Shown here: positions 1 to 10,323 of the stretch, in pieces
Position numbering within the stretch: position 1 is the first letter of the stretch
How the letters are laid out: each line of letters opens with the position of its first letter
Source: Polytrichum commune
Lineage: Eukaryota > Streptophyta > Polytrichopsida > Polytrichales > Polytrichaceae
DNA: 64,000 nt
Reading direction: 5' to 3'
NCBI GenBank assembly: GCA_950295325.1
Contig: OX485809.1
Location: forward strand, 19,714,001-19,778,000
The notes under the pieces: model-generated
Databases searched by the model: none
Seen by the model: the letters and a program-made list of their open reading frames with translations, nothing else
Told to the model about the DNA's origin: nothing
Program-made: the position numbers and the translations under genes

Positions 1-593
1 ATGTTGATATTGCAACCAAATCAATCAAAATTTATGTCAAACTTGGAATGGGTTGTCATCACCCACATTGAACATATATGGCAGTCAAAATGGTAGTTCT
101 AGTCAAAATGACAGTGGACACAAGTGCTACCATCACCGTGACACAAGGTTAATTTGGACATAATTTCTTCTAGTTAACCCACCCTCGCTCCTATCAACCA
201 TCCTCCTTTCATTGGAGTTCGCTCTCGTCCTTTCTCTCTACCTCATATAGTCCTTTGCATCTTCCCGTGTCCTCAAATACATTAACTAAGTCGTTATTAG
301 TGGGGGTTAACTTAAGCCCCACGTTGTTGTACTATGTACATTGATATGTGAAATGAGGTTGCCCTACACTAATATATTCACTTTTTACACTATTTTAAAA
401 TTTTTATCACCACATTATCAAAATACACTAATTGAGTTTTTACTATAGTTGCTATGTGGATGAATGAAGAAAGTTATATTTTTTTTGTAATGCAAATTTG
501 ACCCAGATAATTTGCAAGGATAAAGAGGCAACCAATTCGTGAAGGTAACCTAAATGCACTAATGTAGTTCTTTACTTGGAGTTTTAGTTAGCT
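1..593. other. Intergenic DNA, no gene seen
   Basis: AT-rich sequence with no reading frame, RNA gene or clear repeat that I can support. It ends where the inverted-repeat element at 597 begins. Confidence 0.5.
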
Positions 594-596
594 TTT

Positions 597-1190
597 GGGG
601 TTGTTAACATCATGGAGCACGAAGTTGTCCCATGTCAGATGGCTTTATTCTATGGTAAAACTTTCATGATCAGGTTTATGAAAAAATGCAAATTTTGAAG
701 GCTTTGGATCCCTCACAAGGTGTAAACTAAACATGGACCAAGAGGATTGACATGCACCAAAAAATGGATGTGTTGATTTTCTAATATAAGCCAAAAAAGG
801 TAGTATTGGGCTTTATTTTATTTTATTTATTTATCTACCATATTTTACCTTCTCCTCTTACACTTCCCTTCTTTCCTCTTAATCATAATATGATTTTGAG
901 AAGAAGAAGAAAAACAATAAAAATTCATTAAAACGGCGTTTCTTTGCTCGGGTCCCCTTACTTTTGTAAGCAAGAGAACCTCTTTTGCCTCTATCACTGC
1001 AAAACCATTGGACCATGACAGTGGATAATGTAGGTCTGAAAATAACCTTTTAAGGACCTCAAATTCCACGGTCACCCTTACATTTTTTCCTTGATGTAAA
1101 CCAAAATGGTCCCTGGACGATTTTCAATGGCCTATCGTGTATTTTAGACGAGCAAGGGGCGACTTTATGGTCCATGATGTAAACAGCCCC
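597..1190. mobile_element. Tourist/PIF-Harbinger-like MITE (family A, copy 1)
   Basis: The ends are imperfect inverted repeats: GGGGTTGTTAACATCATGGA on the left, and on the right the complement of GGGGCTGTTTACATCATGGA. The right end is followed by TTA; the left flank reads TTT, so the 3-bp target duplication is damaged or the left border is slightly off. The interior is alignable with the element at 51719-52296 (shared blocks around the phrase caccaaaaaatg-atgtgttga). No transposase frame is present, so it is non-autonomous. It ends about 315 bp upstream of the OCP3-like start codon. Superfamily is inferred from TIR type and TTA/TAA target sites in other copies. Confidence 0.7.
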
Positions 1191-1282
1191 TTAGTTAAAC
1201 TATATTAGGCTCAATTACATTGAGCCTTCCATGTGGCATTTAATTTGAGTCGACTGGATAAGGCGTAGCACCTACCTATAAT

Positions 1283-1337
1283 GGACGGATGAAGATGAAC
1301 GGATGAAGATGGACGGATGAAGATGGACGGATTAGAT
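1283..1337 (+). repeat. 14-bp tandem repeat upstream of OCP3-like gene
   Basis: Four head-to-tail copies of GGACGGATGAAGAT (second copy GAACGG..., last copy truncated to GGACGGATTAGAT). The array lies about 170 bp before the OCP3-like start codon, in the probable promoter or 5' UTR. Confidence 0.85.
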
Positions 1338-1505
1338 AGACGTCAACCGAAGTCGGATGAAGCCTGAGGTTGGGATAACGCTGCTGTTGCCGCTGTTTCT
1401 GTGGCTATGGCGGAGCACCAGGGTTTAAGCTTCCGCACCTTGGCTGGGGTTTAAGGCTTCTGCCGTTTCCAAGACCAATTCGAGCTTGCAAAACGCAACG
1501 CCAAC

Positions 1506-4500
1506 ATGGCCATGGCTGCGGAACTGGCCCCCGGGTCTATCTGCGTCGCTGCAAAATTGCAGGTCCGGGAACCAGCAACAGGCTCAAGCAGCGCACTACG
1601 AGGGTTTTGTTCTTTTCGAACTCTTCGAGGTCTGCAGTTTGCGGGAAAGCTGGAGAATTTCTCGAAATATTCTGTGAGGCCCGTTCTTGTTGCGGCTGCT
1701 CGTGGTCGTGGCGGGGCCAAACCTGCTCGTATTGATGGTGTGAGTGGCCGACGTGGGTTTTCTCGTAAATTGTACACATTAAACTACATTTGAATGCATA
1801 TTCTTCACGTAATGGAAGTAGCACTGGAGACCTTAGTTACTCCCCGACGTAATGAATGAATGTGGTTGTGAATTAGCCTGGTACCTTATAGTGTCTTAAT
1901 AGACTGGACATAAACGTGTTGAATTTGACCGTAATATGTGGTAGTAGATTTTATCGAGGATGTAAGTTTTAATCATTCGGCAATTTTTGTGTGCAGAAAA
2001 ATCGTGGCGGAACGAAGCCTGCTCACATTGCCGGAGTGAGTGTCTGAACTACGGTTTTTGCATACACATTCTTGACGGTGACGTTCAATTGCACCACAAG
2101 ATCAATTCCAAATTCGAGCAACATTTTGAGAAAGTTGAAGCAACATTTGTCCTTAATTTGTGCTGTTATTATGGCAGTTTGCAGTTTTTAGTTCGTCCGA
2201 TTGCGTACAAGGTAGCAATTATGACAAGAGGATACTGAAAAACCTGACCATTTTGTCTGTGGCATTAGATTCTACCACAGTGAGATGAGGATTTATTCAT
2301 AATTATTATCTCGGAATCTTGTTGCGCAGAAAAACCGGAGAGAAATGGATGAAAATGATGCCGCCGAGGCTGCTCTGGAGGCTCTATTTTTGCAGCTGGA
2401 GAAGGATTTGGAGTCTGAGGGAGAAGATGATGACGATGATGGAGACATAACCGAGGAGGAAATGGCTGCTTTTGAGAAGCAATTGGAGGCAGCTCTTATG
2501 GGACTTGAATTGGACGATGACGAAGGTGATGATGATGAGGAAGAAGACGAAGAAACTTCTGCAGATGGGGAGCCTGGACTTGTAGATATGGTTATGACAG
2601 ATGGTATTTATGGTCAGGCAGCAAATGGCAGCCACAAGCAGGAGGATGGAGTAGAAGAGGAAGAGGAAGAGGAAGAGGATGACGAAGAAGAGGATCAGAG
2701 AACAGTGCCTCTTGAGAAGTGGCAAATTCGAAGACTGGCTGCTGCGGTAGACCAAGGTCGCCGCCATGTGAATGTAAGTTTTGTTTTCAATACCCCCATG
2801 AGCTTTTAGGGGTTAAAGTGTGGATGTACAAAACTGAAGCAAAAATCTCTTCAAAACGTGTTCTAAACATGTGAAGCAAGCATGAATTTTCCAGATGAGG
2901 TTTTGTCAACCCTGAAATGCCCAAGCATTTTTATGTCCTTTGCACTCGCTGTTAAGTGTTGGGTGCAAGACTCAAAAGCAAGACGACTTGAGTTTGGGCT
3001 GAAATTGCTTGCATCTACCTCTAGGATCCAAGCATCAGATGATATGGTTCAGCTCCATGTAGATTTTTGTAAATTAAGACTACTTGAATTCACCTCAATT
3101 TATGTTTCCATGAACACCGAGGAAAAAATCATAGGCACAATCAAAGTTTCATTAGTCTTGTGAGCTTTGAGGGTTTAGATTGTGGGATGTACAAAGCTGA
3201 AGTTAAGCTCAGAAGCAATTTTTGCACTAGCCTCTTGGCATGTCATCATTGCAGCTACATACATAGAAATTTAAAACACCTAAAGCTTCCAGGATTCCAG
3301 CCTTATTCTGCTAGATCTACAGTATGTCACAACTGATTAAAAAGAAAACGCTTTTCAAGTCAACCATTTGAATATTGCCAAAACCCTTCAATGTAATCAA
3401 TCTTCAAACACAAGTATCCACTGCAACAAATATCGTGCTTTCTGTGCCTGTGAGACCAGAATGGAATGCAGGCAAGCATTATTGGTTCAAATAGGATACA
3501 GAAAACTGTTGGGTTATGGATGATGCATTTTATGAGTTCTTGGGTCTTGCAAGGACGTCCTCTACAGGCAGCTATATGTTGCATGTCTTTACTCAAGATA
3601 AAATCATGCATACCAGACATAGCTCATAGCCCTAGTTTCTTATGCATTTTTTCTATTGTGGCAAAGACCTTTTTTTGGTGGGTGGAAACTATTGATATTG
3701 ATGTTCTTGCTTTGGTCAGGTGAAGTCTCTAGCTGCAGAGCTTGGAATGGATCGAACAGACGTTCTGTTCTTTCTCAAGAACCCACCTCCTGAGCTTTTG
3801 CTTATGAGTGCCTCCTTTGAAGAAGAAGCTGCCAATAACGACATACCTAGCAGATCAAAGCCACCAAAGGTGGTCACTCCTGAGAGGAATCAAGTGTCAA
3901 AGCCAGCCACCACAGAGGGAGGTCCACCAGGCCCTAAAAGTTGGCATAGCAATAAAAGATTGAGAAAGGAGCATGTAGCAACTTTTGAGCGAGTGTACCG
4001 CCAGACTCATCGACCATCGGTAAGTCTTTTAACAGTTGGTGTTTTTCCTACTGCACCTCATTCACTATTGGTCTCCCTTTAGGTTTTATTCACCCGAGGC
4101 ATGCACGAGTAACTAGGCAACATCTTAAAGAGGAGAACTGGATCAGAATGTTCAGAGTGGGAGACAAGTACACTAAATTGTCCTATTAGTGTGGGCCACA
4201 GTAATACTCTAGAGCTTACATCAATTCTCATATGAGACATAATTCGGGCCACTTTAATTTCCAACCCATGCCAAATATTTAGTTTGAAATCACTGTGGGC
4301 CACATTAATTATTTTTCTAGGAAATTGATGTGGGTGACTATTTAATTTTATGCTGCTTTTGTCCTTGAACTACACCATTTATGGTTTTTAGTGTCACATA
4401 CACTACCTCTGAATAGCCTGAACTAGATGCCTAGAGGCCTCAAAGTGTCATGCCTGCTTATTGCCAATATGAATCCTTTCATCAACATAAGTAACTCATT

Positions 4501-5240
4501 TAAGTGAAAAAATATCTTCATTATGACATTTAGAGTAGCACATTGGGATACTTTAGATGTTAGTTTTGCATTTTAGTTTGCAAGGGGAAGATATTTTGGA
4601 GCATACTAATGGCAAGTGTTATGTGTTTATATTTTAGTATGCAAGAGGAAGATATTGTTGAGCATACTAATGGCAAGTATCATTTGTGTACACTTTAGTC
4701 AACTTGTAGACCATTGTGTAACATAGGCATGCACCTTATAACACTATTGAACATACTCATGCCAAGATATTAGTAAGCGCACTTGAATGTCAAGTGTCAT
4801 GAGGTGTTGTTAATCATCAGTGTAACCTAGCACATGCCTTAAAATAGGATAAGTGACATTATTATGTATGTGACACTAATACCATAAATGGTGTAATACT
4901 GAAGGTGTCGGTGGGAGGTCTTCAGGGAGACTTAGGGGAACACCTGAGGTCTTGGGCGCATGTTAATTTCACAATGACTAGACAAATAATGTGCCCTATA
5001 AATATTTCTGCATTAATTTCTCACCCACACTAATAGGACTGTTAGTGTAGCTGTGGGATGCTCTATGTTGGTGTGCAGTTTGCTGAATGAAAGTTGTTAT
5101 TTATGATGCAGAATGCGATGATTGAGAATCTGGTTGTGCTCACACATGTTCCTCGCAAGAAGATTGTGCAATGGTTTGACGACCGAAGGTTGCAGAATGA
5201 GTCCAAGAAATCTTCGTTCGATGCTGCTCCCGAGATGTGA
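1506..5240 (+). CDS. OCP3: OCP3-like plastid-targeted homeodomain protein (5 exons)
   Basis: Exons 1506-1739, 1997-2035, 2330-2773, 3720-4019 and 5112-5240 join in one frame to give 381 residues; Arabidopsis OCP3 is of similar size. All introns are GT-AG. The first ATG opens a Ser/Arg/Ala-rich, acid-poor leader (about residues 1-70) typical of a chloroplast transit peptide. Residues 80-235 form a very acidic Glu/Asp block. The C-terminal ~80 residues are a divergent homeodomain: RLRKEHVATFERVYRQTHR is helix 1-2 and IVQWFDDRR the recognition helix, with the usual N replaced by D. The protein ends about 16 residues later. In Arabidopsis, OCP3 is described as a plastid protein that restrains defence against necrotrophic fungi and affects ndhB RNA editing; that role is from the family, not seen here. 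Exon 2 is only 39 nt and resembles the end of exon 1. Intron 4 is mostly filled by a MITE. Confidence 0.87.
4171..5047. mobile_element. CACTAAAT-type MITE inside OCP3 intron 4
   Basis: Inverted ends CACTAAATTGTCCTATTAGT and the complement of CACTAACAGTCCTATTAGTG flank 877 bp, with TA on both outer sides (4169-4170 and 5048-5049), consistent with a TA target duplication. No coding capacity is visible. It occupies about 80% of the 1092-bp intron 4020-5111 without touching the splice sites. A single matching end also occurs near 26758. Confidence 0.72.
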
Positions 5241-7189
5241 TTCAACTACTGGCCTGAGGGTTGTACTATACAAATATTACACCATCTGGATGCTACAAGA
5301 TCTGTAACACAAATCTTCTGCCAAAAGGTAGAGAAAACAACAGTTTGTTCCAGACTGCAGCATGCCCTGCTCCCACTCAATTACATTGAATTATAGAGCA
5401 TTTTTAGACATCCTCAAGGAGGTGATACTGAAACAGGTTGAGGTTTAAACAGGTTTTAGTTTTTCCTGGTGAGGCCCAAGTACACATCAGGTGTATTTGT
5501 GAACACACAAGCTTTAGAGCCTTGTGTGCTGTTACCTGTGATCTGCAGGCTGAAAATAATTATTTCCTGCCAGCAGTCCATGGCACAAAAGGGCAGCACA
5601 AAGAGAGAGTTGGGTAGCATTTATTATGCAATCAAGGTCATTGTTCACAATTTCTTAATGGTAACAACCAGCACCTTACAGTTATCAACTTGATATCCTC
5701 AGGTGAAGGGCAGTTTTTTGGCCATTTTCATCCGTAATAATTTACACTTTTGTACACTTATATCTACATGGATTTATGATCTTCCTTGCTGATGTGGAAA
5801 GTGCTATTTGAAAATCTTGCCACTCTTTTTGAAGTAGACCCCAGTTTGAGCTGGCTGCCATACAAGTTTTGACAGGGTCTGTTCAAGTCAGCAAATCGTA
5901 TGATTTCATGTTTGGTTGAATCTTGGACCTAGTTTTCACATTGTTCCATTGGGTAGCTTTGGTCCTGGTATACAATTACTTGGAAGTATCCTACAAAGCC
6001 ATATAGTTGTTGATGAATGATTTCAAACACATGTTTCTGCTACAAGGAAGCTCCATGGAAGGCATTGTGGATACTTTGAGTGGTAATAAGGCCTAGGTAA
6101 TACATGCTAGAACTTAATGGATAAGGTTTGATGAAGCTTAATGAAACTTCAATGGAAGCTCAATGGAAGTTCCATGAAAGCTCAATGAAATTTCCAATTC
6201 AATATGGAAAGAGCTAGTAATTATAATATTTACTTTTTAAATGTCATTTTAGTACAGAGCCTCTCATGGCAAAGCCACATTCCCTTGATGTACATAAATG
6301 CAAAGTGTGAATGAAATGTTGACCTTGAGACCTTTGAGTGGCTTAAATATATGTGGCATCCTTCTTTTGTGCATGAACACATAGACAACACCCGCATGCA
6401 TGCAGATATGAATATTGTAACTTTGGATGGACAAGTAACAATTGTTCATCAGCATGTGCTTGTGAATATTCCCCCCTATTTCTATCATAAGTTCAACATG
6501 GTACCCATTATAATGGAGTGTAATGGCACCCAAAAAAGAAAAAGAAAAAGGCATCGATGAACATAGCACATCAGACATTTTTAAGTAAACTCTATGAGTG
6601 TAGTTGCTGTGATTCCTACGAGTCATGCATCTGCAATCTTGGGCTTTTCGACTCCAGATTATGAGCTGGCCTATCATTGATTTTATGCCACCTTCAAGAT
6701 TGTGATTTTTATATCGGCCTTGAGGAGCAAGAGAATATTGGTTGTAGTTGGTGCTGTGGTGTGCACCTTCTCTTGTGTAACAAGGCTGGTTCAATCTCAA
6801 GGGTTATACTCTTCATTGGAAGCCTAAATAACATGCATGGGTCGTTATGAGATCAAGCCCTCTATATACGAGAAGTTTGTAGAGAAAAACAAGTGTATAC
6901 GTATTAATGGCATGCTAGATTATGGACTCATGTATTTATATTAAGTTTTTCAGTGTAAGGTGATAAATGCCTCCACTACATATACAATATATAAATCTCA
7001 AATTAAATAATCATTTATTACATATAAAATGCACTTTCACTTTCCAATAAGAAAGTCATTGAACATATTTTCATCCATAGCATGGAATCAACAATTGCAT
7101 CAAGCAAACAAAGATGAGAGCATAATAAGTTAGCCACAATTCAGAGAGCAAAACTCAAGGGAGCTTATCAACGCTTCATGAACCTCCAA
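5241..7189. other. OCP3 3' flank and intergenic DNA
   Basis: The start must hold the OCP3 3' UTR, but no polyadenylation site is clear. Around 6110-6200 there are short degenerate repeats of the phrase aatggaagctc. Open frames here, including a 178-codon one on the minus strand at 6264-6800, match nothing I recognise and look random. Confidence 0.4.
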
Positions 7190-8605
7190 TTTGTAAAAAC
7201 CTAGAACCCAAATGCAAACCCCAACAAAAATGAACAAGATAGTCATTGAGGACATCATTGTTCATTGTACATCTACCTTTACTTCAACATTCTCAAGAAC
7301 GTGTATGAAACCCCGAGTGGGCCTTGCATAGTTGTGCTAATCAATAGATTTGTTCATAAGAGGAAACTAGACAATGTTTCTATGGACGCGTACTTGACCT
7401 AGGTAAAGGAGATGGTAGACTCTCTTCAGGAGGCACATGTGGAAATTCCAGTGCCATTGATTGTATACATGACAACTCAGAACTTACCTCTTGAGTATGA
7501 GATCTTCAAGAGAAATATTTTGGATGGAGATAACCTGCCAGACTACGAGACGATGGAGGCCAAGCTGATTGCAGCAGAGATGCCGATGGGCACGGGAAAA
7601 ATAGAGCAATCTAGCGAAGCCTTCACAATGCAGAAAGGAGGATTTCGTAATCCTACAACACACATCTCTCAACTCTGGAACTCGCAACAATTCCAGCCTC
7701 ATTAACCCAACACCGGCAACGCATGGCACTTCCGTGACCACGGCGATTCGGCCAACACCATAATTATGGTCAACATCACAGTTTTCAACAGTCCCCACAT
7801 CTCACACCACTTCCACAAGCAACGTTCCCGAATCAAGCCCTGAGCCGCCCTAGCACTACTAATTCCTACCACACGAGATTCAGATCTTGGGGCCCTCATC
7901 AATCATGATTGAATTGTTGTTGTGACTATTGCGGGGAGGAGGGCCATCTCCAAAAGAGAATGCGACATCAAAGCCCACACTGGCAGGGCCAGGGACTGGG
8001 AGCATCGGCTTCAGGAGAGGAAAGCTTTGGAGGGCATGTTCACCGACTTGAGTTGGAATGTCAGCACGACAATGACCTTCCACACGAGAACTCTCCAAAC
8101 GATCAGGTCGATGCATACAATGTTGTAGATGCTTGCTTCTTTGTAGCTGGAAGTAAATTCCTTGGAGCCAGAGCATCAAGTGTCAGGGTACCTTGATTCC
8201 GGCCCTTCCAACCACATCGCCAATAACAAGTCTGTCTTCTCCGCACTTTTCCCCGCCTCTGATCACAAAACTAGGTCAGTGGGGGGTCGAGGTCATGCTG
8301 TCACTGGCATTGAAATGCATTCATGATGTTGAATACTGGTGAAACAATGACTGTCCAAGACGTTTTGTTTTCGCCCGGTATCATTAAGAGTCTAATATCT
8401 GCAAGATACAGTATATAGCTAACAAAAATCTTAGCCTTGAATTCGTTTCTGAATATTGCTATATTAGAAAGTGCGACACTGGTCAGCTTGTGGCAATGGC
8501 TCCTCATGACCCATCCAATGGACTTTATCAACCGGATGTGGAGACAATGCTTACTGAAATCGCAACCAACATGGTGCAGAAAAATGGTTCTCCAATAAGA
8601 CATTT
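7190..8605 (+). pseudogene. Ty1/Copia gag-protease remnant
   Basis: Three Copia landmarks occur in order on the plus strand but in shifted frames with stops. First is a UBN2-type gag stretch at about 7340-7600 (LDNVSMDAYLT, then MVDSLQEAH...LPLEYEIFKR). Second is a CCHC zinc knuckle at about 7921-7965 (CDYCGEEGHLQKR) whose last Cys is reached only after a 1-nt shift. Third is the aspartic protease motif DSGPSNHIANN at about 8195, followed by a gag-pre-integrase-like phrase GQLVAMAPHDPSNGLYQPD at about 8480-8540. Integrase, RT and LTRs were not found next to it. It is a dead fragment, separate from the Copia pol remnant at 15.3 kb. Confidence 0.75.
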
Positions 8606-8609
8606 ACCA

Positions 8610-9065
8610 CAAACTTCCTAACCACTTTCGAACCTCACAAACCATGGATGCACAAATCACACAACTTCTCAAATTTGGATTTGCCCAATACATGGACAAC
8701 TATTAAAAAAAAAAAATTTTAAACCTCTTCTAGCCAATTGCACACTATGTCAAAATAACAAGGATACATGGTCACACCTATTCTCTTCATGCAACAGTAA
8801 ATTCTTAAAAGCCTTAAGAATCACAAGACACAATGCCATTGCCCATCAACTCACTAACCTACTATAATCAAGCATACACACCAGACACCTCGCACTTATG
8901 AACACCAATAACCAACATGACATTCACAAAGACAACACCAACCCACCATGGATACTAAGTAGTTCATGCAACCTCCCACAATGTGAATACCTAGCAAAAC
9001 TTAGACCAAATGTTGTATACATACAAGACACCGCATACAACCACGGAGGCCTACTAATACCATAC
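8610..9065 (+). pseudogene. LINE-type ORF2 C-terminal (zinc-binding) remnant
   Basis: After an A-rich run at 8705 the plus strand reads CTLCQNNKDTWSHLFSSCNS, then FLKALRITRHNAIAHQLTNLL and, further on, AKLRPNVVYIQDTAYNHGG. A Cys-x2-Cys...His...Cys finger followed by LRxxRHN is typical of the region downstream of reverse transcriptase in plant LINE-like elements. Stops separate the blocks, so it is non-functional. It abuts the Copia gag fragment, suggesting nested insertions. The family call is from memory of the motif. Confidence 0.55.
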
Positions 9066-9182
9066 CATACCTAACCATCCAAATCTTTGAATTTCCCTTC
9101 ACACATGATAGATTTCTTGACCGTTGAGCCATACAAACGAATGCAAATAAGTGTAACCCATTAATAGATGCAACAAGAACAC

Positions 9183-9270
9183 AAGGCTGGAAACAATGTC
9201 CGGGGAGATTTTCGGGCATAATCAGTCCATATCCTAGTGTTTCCAAGCCCAACCGGTTGCATGTGAAAGT
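9183..9270. repeat. Partial copy of fold-back family F
   Basis: The phrase ggggagattttcgggcataat followed by gtgtttccaagcccaaccgg is a partial copy of the arm of the large inverted repeat at 61777-62140. Confidence 0.6.
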
Positions 9271-10320
9271 AAGTCTTCAAAATAGTGTGAATTGTCAGTT
9301 AATTATTGTGATGTAACCTAATTGCACATATCAGTTTAACATCCAATGGCACATGTGAGCATATGTGGGGTCTGTGGAATAACAACCCTCCCAGATAAGT
9401 TTCTAAGGCTTCCATTAAAATTTAAGTTCCCAAGAGGATGTCATCTTCCATCATTGTGGATGCCAGTGTCCCATGAAAAATAGGGCTCTCAAAAATATCA
9501 TGTTACATCATATTGTCAAAGTAAAAAGGTTGGTTGCCAGCATCATACTATCATAGTATTAAGGACTGTACTATATGTTAAAATGGAGGCCTAGATAAAA
9601 TTGGAGCATAGGACATTTGCTAAGTGAGATGGATGCGTCTAAATATGTTTGCCTTCAGAAACTTCAGGTGTTGGGCATTAATTTCTGCCTCATAGTAATC
9701 ACGTCCCTGACAACATTAGTTAATATGCATTTCATGATGTTTTCATCAGAGGTTCATCACTATTCTTACCAGCCTAAGCACATCTCCACAAGAAAAATAC
9801 ATTTCAGAACATTAAAGTAAAGTTTGATAGTTAATTCCACTAGTTAAAAATTGTAACTAACTTGCCTCTACAGGTCTGCCTAATTCATCCCAACTTAATC
9901 TCACTAGAACAATTCGATGTCTCTGATGTAGATTCCGGGGTCAGAGCAACCAAAAGAGAGACTTCCATGCTACAAAAGGTTCCTGACGTTTTCACCAGCA
10001 ACTTACATGGGTGCCACAAATTCTTGGCTCTCAAAGTTCTTAGACTAGGTCGGGTTCAGTGGGAATCAAAACACCACATACAGGGCTCAACACTCTTTTG
10101 CGGTGCTTGAGACACCACAGAAACTTACCTCAAGGGTTCAGGAACAAAGGAAACAGAGCTAGTCAGTATAAAGATTGTGACAGGATATTCTCCTAAATCT
10201 GTGGCATTCTATGTGTGGAAGTGAAAATTTCAAGGCTGATCCTATCCTGACCCCCACTCAAGTCTCTGCTGAGTCACAAAAGGCATGATCTGAGACGGGA
10301 CTTCTATACTTGCATATGAG
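9271..10320. other. Intergenic DNA, 3' side of SCI1-like gene
   Basis: No recognisable gene. An 82-codon plus-strand frame at 9862-10110 lies antisense to the likely 3' flank of the SCI1-like gene; I do not recognise it and cannot support it as a gene. Confidence 0.4.
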
Positions 10321-10323
10321 AAG

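Noticed and set aside
2384-2767. 127-codon minus-strand frame in OCP3 exon 3
   Set aside because: Shadow of the acidic Glu/Asp coding block; the Phe/Leu richness comes from reversed GAA/GAG codons.
6264-6800. 178-codon minus-strand open frame
   Set aside because: No recognisable motif, biased low-complexity composition and no splice partner; likely chance in repeat-derived DNA.
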